A stretch of 64,000 bases of DNA from Carboxylicivirga sp. (lineage in GTDB: Bacteria > Bacteroidota > Bacteroidia > Bacteroidales > Marinilabiliaceae): positions 1-64,000 of the forward strand of contig JAOARW010000025.1 in NCBI GenBank assembly GCA_025210475.1. The letters are read 5' to 3'. The notes under the pieces were generated by a model. It did no database searches. It saw only the letters and a list, made by a program, of their open reading frames with translations, and was not told the DNA's origin. Of this stretch, positions 24,621 to 33,303 are shown one piece after another. Every line of letters begins with the position of its first letter. Position 1 is the first letter of the stretch. The translations under genes and the position numbers were made by a program.

Positions 24621-26315
24621 TTAGTTGCTGTAGCGCCTGTGACGAATAAATACGAAAATCAGACTTGTCAATAACACTACAAGCAAGGGCAGAGCCACGT
24701 TAAGCCATTTCCACATGGTAGTGCCGGCTGCAATTTTTTGTTTATCGAGTAATCGCAATGTTAAATGACGCCCCCTCAGTTGCATCCAGCCATCCTCATC
24801 GCACAAGTAATTAACTGCATTAACGATAAAATCTTTATTTCCATAAACCTGTCGTGATCCCTCATCGTAACCCAATGGTAAAAATTGCGGATTACTCTGT
24901 TTAAACCGAACTGGATTACGGATAATATCACCATCGGCCACAACTAACATACGCGTTGGTATACTTTTATCTTTTCTTTGATCTACATTTATCAAGCCTT
25001 CGGGTACTTGACGATTGGCAAAAACCGAGGGAAAAGAACCCTCTTGAATAACTGCCACAGTTTGATTTGGCGATCGAAAATCCTTTTGTTTAGGTTGCTT
25101 ATTAACGTCTGCCATGCTAATCATGACCGGCGTTTGGCTCAATTTGGTAAATTGTGAACTACGCAACAGAATCTGACGCTGAATAGCTAAATTAACACCA
25201 ACCGTATCGATGGTGCCGCAGAAACTACCCCTTACCAGGTTAATACTTCGTGTTACAGGATGGTTTTGTGCTGTATTTAGCAACGGACTATACAACCATG
25301 GAACCGGCACCAGTTGTGGCTGTCCGTTAGGTCGGGCATTTATCATGATTCGACCGGCCTGAATATCTTCAATCACAACCGGGTTAACACGCACACCGTA
25401 TTTGAATAACTGATCGCCCAAATTAACATCATTAAACAATCCGATGGTTTGTGGCGACTGACGCAAACTATCAAGAGTGACATTAACTGCATCAATCAAA
25501 TACAACAATCGACCGCCATTCATCAGGTACTGGTCCAATACAAATTTATCTTTCTCAGAGAAGGGTTTAGAAGGCTTTGCAATAATAATCGCCTTGTAAG
25601 GCGAAAGAACAGAAGCATCATTTCCGATTTGACCACGATCAACCTGGTAGTATGACGATAATGCATCGGTTGCCTCAATCACGTCCAACTCATCAAGCTC
25701 TCCATGTCCTTCAAGAAAAGCAATGCGAGGCTTTTCGTCGGACAGTAACTTACGAAATGCGCTGGTAAACTTGAACTCCAATCCTTCCACTGAGCTATTC
25801 AGGTTTTCTGAACCACTGCGGGAAGGCAGGTTATCCAACAAATTAACAGCCACTACCCGATCGTTATAAGACACCACGGCATAAGGATAAACTGAAGAGC
25901 TTATTTGCCGCCCATCTTCAGCATTTTCAAAAACATTTTGTGGCTGATATCCAAATTCGGCGAGTTCCTCTTGTAGAGCCTTTTTTTCTTTCGCTGAGAA
26001 ATCGCCGGGATTAAGTAAATCGAAGTAAAATTTTGAGCCACCCTCTGCTTTAAACTCCTCAAGTATTTCGTGGGTAGCATTTGAAAGTCGGCGAAAACCT
26101 GAGTTTAAATCACCTTCCAGATACACCCTCACAAACATATCAGAAGGCAAATCTTTAATAAACTGTCGAGAGGATTCGGTTAAGGTATAGCGCTTTTCTG
26201 AAGTTAAATCCAGTCGAAAATATACCCTTTGACTCAACCAGCCGATGGCAATCAGACCAAACACGACAACTGCCAGCTGAACAAATTTATTGGAATGTTT
26301 AATGCTAATACTCAT
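24621..26315 (-). CDS. gldG: gliding-motility ABC-type protein GldG
   Basis: GldG is a membrane component of the GldA-GldF-GldG complex linked to gliding and type IX secretion in Bacteroidota. This 564-residue protein has an N-terminal membrane helix (FVQLAVVVFGLIAIGWLSQ), a long periplasmic ABC_transp_aux-type domain with RLDLTSEKRYTLTESSRQF and RIAFLEGHGELDEL, and a C-terminal membrane helix (VALPLLVVLLTSLIFVF). Family length is about 560. It lies 17 bases after gldF in the surE-lpxB operon. The ATPase gene gldA is not in the window. Confidence 0.95.
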   Translation of the reverse strand: MSISIKHSNKFVQLAVVVFGLIAIGWLSQRVYFRLDLTSEKRYTLTESSRQFIKDLPSDMFVRVYLEGDLNSGFRRLSNATHEILEEFKAEGGSKFYFDLLNPGDFSAKEKKALQEELAEFGYQPQNVFENAEDGRQISSSVYPYAVVSYNDRVVAVNLLDNLPSRSGSENLNSSVEGLEFKFTSAFRKLLSDEKPRIAFLEGHGELDELDVIEATDALSSYYQVDRGQIGNDASVLSPYKAIIIAKPSKPFSEKDKFVLDQYLMNGGRLLYLIDAVNVTLDSLRQSPQTIGLFNDVNLGDQLFKYGVRVNPVVIEDIQAGRIMINARPNGQPQLVPVPWLYSPLLNTAQNHPVTRSINLVRGSFCGTIDTVGVNLAIQRQILLRSSQFTKLSQTPVMISMADVNKQPKQKDFRSPNQTVAVIQEGSFPSVFANRQVPEGLINVDQRKDKSIPTRMLVVADGDIIRNPVRFKQSNPQFLPLGYDEGSRQVYGNKDFIVNAVNYLCDEDGWMQLRGRHLTLRLLDKQKIAAGTTMWKWLNVALPLLVVLLTSLIFVFIRHRRYSN

Positions 26316-26332
26316 GGTAATCCCATTGAATT

Positions 26333-27064
26333 TTATCGCTTATACCGCAGTAATGAAAGCTTTGTTAGAAACAAAAAGAAGAATACTAATGACGAAAGAT
26401 GTATCAAATCGCGCGAATCAACAACTCCCCGACTCAAGGATCGATAATGACTGTCGATGCCTATATAATTGATACCATCGCGAACACTGATTAAAGCAGG
26501 AACATCAGCTAAAGCATCAAAACCGGCATACAACATAAACGATAAAAAAACTGCCAACATAAAGGCAATAATCTGGTTATCGCTTAGAGAAGAAGCAAAC
26601 ACTCCTACAGCAACATATACAGCCGATAAAAATACCAGACCAATATACGACCCCCAGGTACCTCCCATATCCATATTACCAAGCGGAGCACCTAATTGAT
26701 AAACCGAGTAGAAATAGATAAAAGTAGGAAGCAGGCACAGTAAAACCATTACAAAACCTGCCAAAAACTTGCCCAACACAATCTGCATCTCAGAAACAGG
26801 GCGCGTCAATAAAACATCGAGCGTTCCCATTTTTTTTTCGTCAGCAAAAAGCCTCATTGTGACAGCCGGCACCAAAAACAAGTAAACCCATGGCGCCAGA
26901 TAAAAGAGTGATTCGAGGGTGGCATAACCACCATACAGGATATTCAAATCATTAGGTATCACCCACAAAAACAAGCCGGTAAGCAACAGAAAAACTGACA
27001 CAACCAGCGCACCGCTAACTGAGCTGAAAAATGCAGTTAGCTCCCTTTTAAAAATGGCGTACAT
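26333..27064 (-). CDS. gldF: gliding-motility ABC permease GldF
   Basis: A 243-residue ABC-2-type permease with six hydrophobic segments. The start MYAIFKRELTAFFSSVSGAL and the segment VTMRLFADEKKMGTLDVLLT, the cytoplasmic coupling region, are characteristic of GldF; TRPVSEMQIVLGKFLAG follows. It would pair with the GldA ATPase and GldG. The exact cargo of the complex is not known. It begins 30 bases after lpxB and ends 17 bases before gldG, so all are co-transcribed. Confidence 0.95.
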   Translation of the reverse strand: MYAIFKRELTAFFSSVSGALVVSVFLLLTGLFLWVIPNDLNILYGGYATLESLFYLAPWVYLFLVPAVTMRLFADEKKMGTLDVLLTRPVSEMQIVLGKFLAGFVMVLLCLLPTFIYFYSVYQLGAPLGNMDMGGTWGSYIGLVFLSAVYVAVGVFASSLSDNQIIAFMLAVFLSFMLYAGFDALADVPALISVRDGINYIGIDSHYRSLSRGVVDSRDLIHLSSLVFFFLFLTKLSLLRYKR

Positions 27065-27094
27065 ATCTTCGTTTATTTGGGCAGTTGAAAAAAC

Positions 27095-28237
27095 TCAATT
27101 TGACTTATCTTTTTTTAATGCTTCCAGCATCAATTGGGCAGTACGGGCACTTGAACCAGGCCCTCCCATACGCTCATGTAAATCTTCATAGTCGGCCAAC
27201 ATCTTATTTCGCCGATCTGTATCTCCCAATAACAACATCAGCTCATCTTGCAATTTGCGTAATGAAAAGTCATTCTGGAACAACTCCAGCACAGCCTCCC
27301 TGTCCAGTACAAGATTAACCAGAGAAATATATGGCACTTTGATAAGAATCTTCTTCGCAATAAAATCGGTAAACGAACCTCCCCACATTTTGTAGCATAC
27401 AACCTGCGGACAATTTAGAAGTGCGGTTTCGAGAGTTGCTGTTCCTGAAGTAACAAGTGCAGCACGCGCCTGCTGCAACAACTGATATGTTTGTCCGGTT
27501 ACAACAGCCACATCCCTTCCATCGATGTAGGGTCGATACTCTTCAACAGCAAAAGAAGGGGCACCAGCTATTACGAACTGAAACTCCGGAAATTTATCGA
27601 CCATTTCCAGCATATCCGGCAAGTTATGCGAAATCTCACCCTTACGGCTTCCGGCCAGCAGGGCTACTTTAGGACGACTATCCAAGCCATTGCGCTTGAT
27701 AAAACGATCAAAAGATTCGTCTTTATCATTCCGATTATGAATGGCATCCAATACCGGATTCCCACTGTATTGCACCTCTACACCATGCTCCTGAAAAAAC
27801 TTGGTTTCGAAAGGCAATATGGTGAACATTCGGTCAATGCTGGCCTTAATCTTTTTAACACGCTTCTGATTCCAGGCCCATACCTTTGGCGAAATATAAT
27901 AATAGGTGAGAATATTATGCTTGTGAGCAAATTTGGCAATGCGCAAATTAAATCCGGCATAATCCACCAATATCAATACATCTGGCTTGAAATCCAATAT
28001 ATCATTCTGGCAAAGCTTAAAATTCTTTTTAATAGAATTGAGATTCATCAAAACATCCCACAAGCCCATTACTGCAGTGTCTTTATAATGACGAACCAAG
28101 GTTCCGCCCTGCTCTTTCATCAAATCGCCTCCCCAATATCGAAACTCTGCTTCCGGATCTTTTTCCTTGAAAGCCTTCATCAGATTAGAGGCATGTAAAT
28201 CGCCAGATGCTTCGCCGGCTATGATATAATAACGCAT
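27095..28237 (-). CDS. lpxB: lipid-A-disaccharide synthase
   Basis: LpxB joins UDP-2,3-diacylglucosamine and lipid X into the tetraacyl disaccharide of lipid A at the inner face of the inner membrane. The 380-residue GT19-family protein starts MRYYIIAGEASGDLHASNLM and contains YYISPKVWAWNQKRVKKI and LLAGSRKGEISHNLP, all family hallmarks; ALVTSGTATLETAL near residue 270 is the nucleotide-sugar site. The protein is of normal length. It follows the small membrane protein gene by 24 bases and precedes gldF by 30 bases in the same operon. Confidence 0.97.
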   Translation of the reverse strand: MRYYIIAGEASGDLHASNLMKAFKEKDPEAEFRYWGGDLMKEQGGTLVRHYKDTAVMGLWDVLMNLNSIKKNFKLCQNDILDFKPDVLILVDYAGFNLRIAKFAHKHNILTYYYISPKVWAWNQKRVKKIKASIDRMFTILPFETKFFQEHGVEVQYSGNPVLDAIHNRNDKDESFDRFIKRNGLDSRPKVALLAGSRKGEISHNLPDMLEMVDKFPEFQFVIAGAPSFAVEEYRPYIDGRDVAVVTGQTYQLLQQARAALVTSGTATLETALLNCPQVVCYKMWGGSFTDFIAKKILIKVPYISLVNLVLDREAVLELFQNDFSLRKLQDELMLLLGDTDRRNKMLADYEDLHERMGGPGSSARTAQLMLEALKKDKSN

Positions 28238-28261
28238 GTAACTCTATTTACTTTATGTGTG

Positions 28262-28558
28262 TTACAATAATAATCGCAATGCAATGATGGCCACCGCATA
28301 AATAATAGTAGCCGTAACAATTCCCCGGGCCGCCAGTAAACGCTCTTTATTAATAGCAATCAGAAATATAACCAAATTAGGCAGCACACTAACGCTCAGC
28401 AGTTTTCCTATACTGCCTATATTTACCATTTCCATTAAAAATGGCCAGTAGGCCAGACTACCTTTATAAAGAAAATAATACAATACAAAGGACATGATAA
28501 TTGGTAAAACAGTGCCAATCAAAAGCCCGATGTAAAGTTTATTGCATTTACAATTCAT
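28262..28558 (-). CDS. small three-helix membrane protein
   Basis: A 98-residue membrane protein with three hydrophobic helices: LYIGLLIGTVLPIIMSFVL, LLSVSVLPNLVIFLIAI and ATIIYAVAIIALRLLL. It begins MNCKCNKLYIG with two cysteines. I do not recognise a characterised family, but its place between surE and lpxB suggests a role linked to the envelope. Its ATG lies within the 3' end of surE (11-base overlap), so its translation is coupled to surE. Confidence 0.7.
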   Translation of the reverse strand: MNCKCNKLYIGLLIGTVLPIIMSFVLYYFLYKGSLAYWPFLMEMVNIGSIGKLLSVSVLPNLVIFLIAINKERLLAARGIVTATIIYAVAIIALRLLL

Positions 28559-29330
28559 AGTTTTCCTCTTTTAAGTAGGATAAAAGATTAAAGTTGGTAG
28601 CATCCAGATGACATGGAACAATGGCGGCATATCCTTTATTTAAGAAATACTCGTCCGTATCCTTCGCTTCCGGTTCCAGGTTTTCGAAATGTCCCGTTAA
28701 CCAATAATAAGTTCTTCCTCTTGGATCCTGACGCTCGGTGAATTCTTCCACCCATTTACCTTTACTCTGACGAGCCACACGTGCACCTTTTACAGGATGA
28801 ACATCAGGAATATTTACATTGATAAAGGTTCCTTTCGGTAATTTATCGGCCAACATCGAAACAACAACATGCTTTGCCACCTTAACCGCTTCCGTAAAAT
28901 CAGCATCGTGACTATAATTTAGTAAGGAGAAACCAACTGCCGGCACTTGGTTCAATGCTCCTTCGCGGGCAGCACCAACCGTACCTGAATAATGCAAACT
29001 AATACTTGAATTGGTTCCATGGTTAATGCCCGAAACCAATAAATCCGGTTTACGATCGAGCAGAACATTTATGGCCAATTTTACACAATCAACCGGTGTT
29101 CCGTTTATTTTATAAAGCTTCAAGCCGGGCTTGTCCTTCACCAACTTAGCGTACAAAGGTGATTTAACCGTGATAGCATGCGACATGCCTGAATACGATT
29201 CATTGGGAGCGGCAATTACTACATCTCCAACCTCCTTCAGCATATTAACCAGTGACTCTAACCCACCGGCCTTAATTCCATCATCATTGGTAACCAATAT
29301 TAATGGCCTTTCCGAATCTTTATTAGTCAT
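28548..29330 (-). CDS. surE: 5'/3'-nucleotidase SurE
   Basis: SurE is a metal-dependent nucleoside monophosphate phosphatase. The active-site start LILVTNDDGIKAGGLESL carries the Asp-Asp-Asn metal ligands; PNESYSGMSHAIT and SGINHGTN give the further Ser and Asn ligands. The reading frame extends upstream to 29408, with ATGs at 29342 and 29330. A perfect promoter at 29351-29382 would start RNA at about 29345, so the far start is excluded and the ATG at 29330 (MTNKDSERPLILVTND) is the best choice. First gene of the operon running through lpxB to gldG; overlaps the next gene by 11 bases. Confidence 0.95.
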   Translation of the reverse strand: MTNKDSERPLILVTNDDGIKAGGLESLVNMLKEVGDVVIAAPNESYSGMSHAITVKSPLYAKLVKDKPGLKLYKINGTPVDCVKLAINVLLDRKPDLLVSGINHGTNSSISLHYSGTVGAAREGALNQVPAVGFSLLNYSHDADFTEAVKVAKHVVVSMLADKLPKGTFINVNIPDVHPVKGARVARQSKGKWVEEFTERQDPRGRTYYWLTGHFENLEPEAKDTDEYFLNKGYAAIVPCHLDATNFNLLSYLKEENYEL

Positions 29331-29350
29331 ATTTGAATTCATATTATTCT

Positions 29351-29382
29351 CAAAGATATGTATTCGCTTGCTAAGCGACAAA
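29351..29382 (-). promoter_or_regulatory. promoter of the surE-lpxB-gldFG operon
   Basis: On the minus strand TTTG (29382-29379), a 20-base spacer and TATCTTTG (29358-29351) give a complete match to the Bacteroidota promoter consensus. The predicted RNA start near 29345 decides between possible surE starts. Confidence 0.75.
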
Positions 29383-29540
29383 AGCCTGATCAGAATCAGC
29401 TGCCTCAAAGGGCTCTATCAGCTGTCTCAATACCTATATGGCTTCCGTTTCATTCTGAAGATCAATTATAAAACCTGGTTTCTTAATAATCGTTAAGCAA
29501 AGCTTAATCAATTAAAAAATCTTATTCCGTATCATTAAAA

Positions 29541-31319
29541 CTAAAAGTACATATAGCTTAAAACCGCAATGGTTACCACCATGTAAATGATGGTGAGCGG
29601 CAGCCCGATCTTAAAGAAATCCTTGAAGTTATAGCCTCCCGAGCCATACACCATCAGATTGGTTTGGTAACCTATCGGCGTCAGGAAATTAGCAGCTGCC
29701 GCAAAGGATACCGTCAATACAAATGGCATTGGGTCGATTGGCAAGTTTTTAGCCGCTGTAATGGCAATGGGAAACATAATGGCAACTGCTGCCTTATTGG
29801 TAATATAGGCCGCCAAAACAGTTGTTATTAAATAGATTCCCACAAGCAATGCGATCCGGCCAAAGGGCAGAAAAACCTGTATCACCGTGTTGGCAATCAT
29901 ATCGGCCACGCCCGTTTTTATCATGGCTGTCCCCAAGGCAATGGACAAGGCAATAATTACCCCCAGATTATAATCAATGCTCTTCGGCAAATCCTTAGCT
30001 GAAACAACTTTTAAAATATTAATCATAGCCAATACAATCAGCAAGCCAATAAACAAAGGAACCAGCTTAACGGCCGCCAGAAAAATGGCCAGCAAAGTAC
30101 CACCGAACAGCGCCCATATTTTATATTTCTCCGGTTTTCTTAATTCTTTAACCCGGGAGATGACATAAAAATCAATCTCATTTTCGATGTGACTGGTAAA
30201 ATTATCACCTGCCAACAGCAATAAAACGTCACCCGCTTTCAGCTTTACATCATCAATACCACCTTGAATCCGTTCGCCGTTGCGGTGAATGGCCAATAAA
30301 GCCGAATCGTAGTTGCCCCTGAAATAGATATCTTTAACCTGTTTGGTAATCAATGAACTATTGTGGGATATAACAATCTCAACAATTTGCGAACGCTTTA
30401 GCTTGGACATCATGCCCACGGATGGAACCGTTAAATCACTATTTTCGGACAGAAGTGCTGCAATATTGGTATTGTCACCAGCAAAACGCAGCATATCTCC
30501 TTCTTGCAGAGTAAAGTTCCCTTCCCGAATCTGAAATATTTGCTTACCCCTGCATATCTCAACCACCAATAATCCATACTTCCCTTTAAAATCAACCTCT
30601 CGCACCATTTTGCCAATGAGGTCAGAATTACTTCTTATTTCGGCTTCAACCAAATATTTACGTTCCGTACCTTCGTAATCCTCCATGGCTGATGATCGAT
30701 TGGGCAACAGCCTAAAACTAAAAAAGTAGAGATATAAAAATCCGATCAGGAGCATCGGTAATCCGACCCAAACAAAGTCAAACATCTCCAGTGGTGCCAT
30801 ATCGGGAATTATGTCCTGATCGATTACCATACCACTTACTATCAGGTTGGTGGATGTACCAATTAAGGTCACACAACCACCCAGAATAGCTGCATAAGAG
30901 AGCGGAATCAATAGTTTTGATGAGGAAATATTATTACGACGACTCCATTGATGCACATAAGGCATCATAACCGCCACGAGGGGGGTATTATTTAAGAAGG
31001 CCGAAAATCCACCTACCCAAATCATCATACGGGCTAAAAAACTTCGATACGACGAAGACGCCGGGAAAATGCGTGCAAAAAATATTTCAATCACTGAAGT
31101 TTGCCTTATGGCATCGCCCAATAACAATAGCATGATAATAACAGCGATCTGTTCATTGGCAAATCCTTCGAGTATTTCACCGGGCGTCAGAATCTTAAAA
31201 ATACCCAGTACCATCACGGCAATAAAAAATGTAAATGCAGCACCTATCCATTCCCGATATAAAGAAATAAGGATAAAGGCAATCACAACAAAAACTACGA
31301 TGATATCTATACTCGGCAT
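29541..31319 (-). CDS. SLC13-type transporter with two RCK-C domains
   Basis: A sodium-coupled or proton-coupled anion transporter of the SLC13/DASS type, about 592 residues. It has two membrane halves, each ending in a conserved loop, NNTPLVAVMMPYV near residue 105 and TNKAAVAIMFPIA near 530, that bind substrate and cation. Between them lie two regulatory TrkA-C (RCK_C) domains, about residues 190-270 and 275-360. Proteins of this shape often carry sulfate or dicarboxylates; the substrate here is unknown. An ATG at 31382 would add 21 residues (MLDAYACKCW) before the first helix; the ATG at 31319 (MPSIDIIVVF) is preferred. Confidence 0.88.
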   Translation of the reverse strand: MPSIDIIVVFVVIAFILISLYREWIGAAFTFFIAVMVLGIFKILTPGEILEGFANEQIAVIIMLLLLGDAIRQTSVIEIFFARIFPASSSYRSFLARMMIWVGGFSAFLNNTPLVAVMMPYVHQWSRRNNISSSKLLIPLSYAAILGGCVTLIGTSTNLIVSGMVIDQDIIPDMAPLEMFDFVWVGLPMLLIGFLYLYFFSFRLLPNRSSAMEDYEGTERKYLVEAEIRSNSDLIGKMVREVDFKGKYGLLVVEICRGKQIFQIREGNFTLQEGDMLRFAGDNTNIAALLSENSDLTVPSVGMMSKLKRSQIVEIVISHNSSLITKQVKDIYFRGNYDSALLAIHRNGERIQGGIDDVKLKAGDVLLLLAGDNFTSHIENEIDFYVISRVKELRKPEKYKIWALFGGTLLAIFLAAVKLVPLFIGLLIVLAMINILKVVSAKDLPKSIDYNLGVIIALSIALGTAMIKTGVADMIANTVIQVFLPFGRIALLVGIYLITTVLAAYITNKAAVAIMFPIAITAAKNLPIDPMPFVLTVSFAAAANFLTPIGYQTNLMVYGSGGYNFKDFFKIGLPLTIIYMVVTIAVLSYMYF

Positions 31320-31343
31320 CTGTTTAGGCTCAAATAAATATGC

Positions 31344-31351
31344 TAATTTTG
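31344..31351 (+). promoter_or_regulatory. -7 promoter box upstream of the U32 gene
   Basis: TAATTTTG exactly matches TAnnTTTG; TTTAG about 20 bases upstream is a partial -33 box. The leader of the U32 peptidase gene would be about 85 bases. It lies inside the 5' extension rejected for the divergent transporter. Confidence 0.4.
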
Positions 31352-31440
31352 TCCAGCATTTACATGCATAGGCATCAAGCAAAAATATAAATTTAAACTT
31401 AATTATCTATTAAGGTAGATTATTAAGCTAAATAAAATCA

Positions 31441-33285
31441 ATGAACAGCAAAGGTATTAAAACAATCGAACTACTTTCTCCGGCCAAAGATCTGGAATGT
31501 GGAATAACAGCAATAAATCATGGTGCTGACGCCGTATATATTGGCGGACCGGGCTTTGGAGCCAGAAAAAATGCGGGTAATTCATTGGCTGACATTGAAC
31601 AACTTATTCAACACGCTCACCTCTTTGGTGCTAAAGTTTACATTACTTTAAATACCCTATTGTTTGATCATGAAATAAAACAAGCCAACCGTTTGATTCA
31701 TGATGTTTATAAGCTGGGTGCCGATGCTGTTATCATTCAGGATATGGGATTACTGGAAACAGATTTACCTCCAATCCCAATTCATGCCAGTACACAAACC
31801 GATAACCGTACTGCTGATAAAGTACAATTTTTGGAAGCAGTAGGTTTTGATCAGGTAGTGTTGGCTCGTGAGTTATCGGTAAAGCAGATTAAAGAAATCC
31901 GACAGAAGACAAGTGTTCCTTTGGAATATTTTATTCACGGAGCTTTATGTGTGTGCTACAGCGGCCAGTGCTACATGAGTGCCAGTATTAACAAACGCAG
32001 TGCTAACCGTGGCGAATGTGCACAGCCCTGCCGCTTAAAATACAGCCTTAAAGACCGCAACAACAACCTGCTATATAAAGACAAGCACCTGCTTTCGCTG
32101 AAAGACCTGAACTTATCGGATCATTTGGAAAACCTGATTGATGCCGGCATTTATTCTTTTAAGATTGAAGGACGACTGAAGGACAAAGATTATGTAGCCA
32201 ATGTAACTGCCCATTACCGGAAATTGCTTGATGCAATTATTGCCGGGCGAAAAGACATTCGAAAAGCCTCATCGGGTCAAAGCTATAATAGTTTCGATCC
32301 GCAAGCAGGTAAAAGTTTTAACCGGGGCTTTACCAATTACTTTGTAAATGGCCGCGAAAAAAATATCTGGTCGATAGATACCCCTAAAAATATTGGTGAA
32401 CCCATTGGTAAAATAAAAAAACTGGCAAAAGACCATTTTATAGTAGATGGCAATGCCAACATCACTAATGGCGATGGTTTGTCATATTTCACCAAAAACG
32501 ACACACACAGTGGACTAAAGGTTAATAAGGTGGAAGGCAATAAAATATATCCCAACCAAATGAAAGAGCTTAAAACAGGCTTGCCATTATATCGTAACTT
32601 CGATAAACAATTTGCCGATCAGGTGAACAACAACCAAACCACGCGAAAAATAAAGGCTAATCTGACACTAGAAGAAGTAAATGGTAGTTTTCAACTGTCC
32701 TTAATTGATGAAGACCAACTGAGCACTACTATTGTTGAAACACTATCACCTTCACCTGCCAACAACCCCGATAAAGCATTGGCTCAAATCCATAAACAAT
32801 TAAGCAAACTGGGCACGACGATTTTTGAGCCAGAAAACTTTTATATTAATTTACGGCAGGATTGGTTCTTTCAGGCCAAAGATTTAAATGCCTTGCGCCG
32901 ACAGCTGGTGGAAAAACACGAACAAAACCGCCTATTGCACAACAAGGCCAAGGAGCGGAAGTTTATACCCAATGAGCACCCACTGACAACTAAAGAATTG
33001 AATTATTCGGCCAACATAATTAACGAACAAGCACGAAAATTTTACGAACGACATGGCATTGAAACAGCCGATTGGGGGTTTGAAAAACAAATGAACGTAA
33101 AAGGTGCCGAACTTATGCGTACTAAACATTGCCTGCTATACATGAATAAACAATGTCTGAAAGAAAAACCTGCAGCACGCCAATTACTGCCACTGACTTT
33201 GTATAATCAAAAAGATAGTTACCATCTGGAATTTGATTGTAAAAACTGCGAAATGATAGTAAAACGGATGTCACCAAACAAATAG
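31441..33285 (+). CDS. rlhA: U32 family protein, RlhA-type RNA hydroxylation enzyme
   Basis: A 614-residue member of peptidase family U32. The U32 signature is EYFIHGALCVCYSGQCYMS near residue 162, with further cysteines in RGECAQPCRLKYSL. Escherichia coli RlhA, of similar size and domain order, introduces a hydroxyl at C2501 of 23S rRNA, and related TrhP acts on tRNA; these proteins bind an iron-sulfur cluster through the cysteines. The C-terminal part (from about 330) matches the extra domain of the long subgroup. RlhA rather than TrhP is an inference from length. The stop codon lies inside a hairpin shared with the convergent TonB-receptor gene. Confidence 0.78.
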   Translation: MNSKGIKTIELLSPAKDLECGITAINHGADAVYIGGPGFGARKNAGNSLADIEQLIQHAHLFGAKVYITLNTLLFDHEIKQANRLIHDVYKLGADAVIIQDMGLLETDLPPIPIHASTQTDNRTADKVQFLEAVGFDQVVLARELSVKQIKEIRQKTSVPLEYFIHGALCVCYSGQCYMSASINKRSANRGECAQPCRLKYSLKDRNNNLLYKDKHLLSLKDLNLSDHLENLIDAGIYSFKIEGRLKDKDYVANVTAHYRKLLDAIIAGRKDIRKASSGQSYNSFDPQAGKSFNRGFTNYFVNGREKNIWSIDTPKNIGEPIGKIKKLAKDHFIVDGNANITNGDGLSYFTKNDTHSGLKVNKVEGNKIYPNQMKELKTGLPLYRNFDKQFADQVNNNQTTRKIKANLTLEEVNGSFQLSLIDEDQLSTTIVETLSPSPANNPDKALAQIHKQLSKLGTTIFEPENFYINLRQDWFFQAKDLNALRRQLVEKHEQNRLLHNKAKERKFIPNEHPLTTKELNYSANIINEQARKFYERHGIETADWGFEKQMNVKGAELMRTKHCLLYMNKQCLKEKPAARQLLPLTLYNQKDSYHLEFDCKNCEMIVKRMSPNK

Positions 33286-33294
33286 TGACATCCG
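33261..33294 (-). terminator. terminator of the TonB-receptor gene, inside the end of the U32 gene
   Basis: CGGATGTCAC (33265-33274) and GTGACATCCG (33285-33294) form a perfect 10-bp stem. On the minus strand it is followed by TTTTAC. It overlaps the last codons and stop of the U32 gene on the other strand, so one segment serves coding and termination. Confidence 0.65.
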
Positions 33295-33303
33295 ATATAA
33301 ATT

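Noticed and set aside
29331..29408. Longer N-terminus for SurE
   Set aside because: The added residues are not family-like and the region contains a complete promoter for the gene itself.
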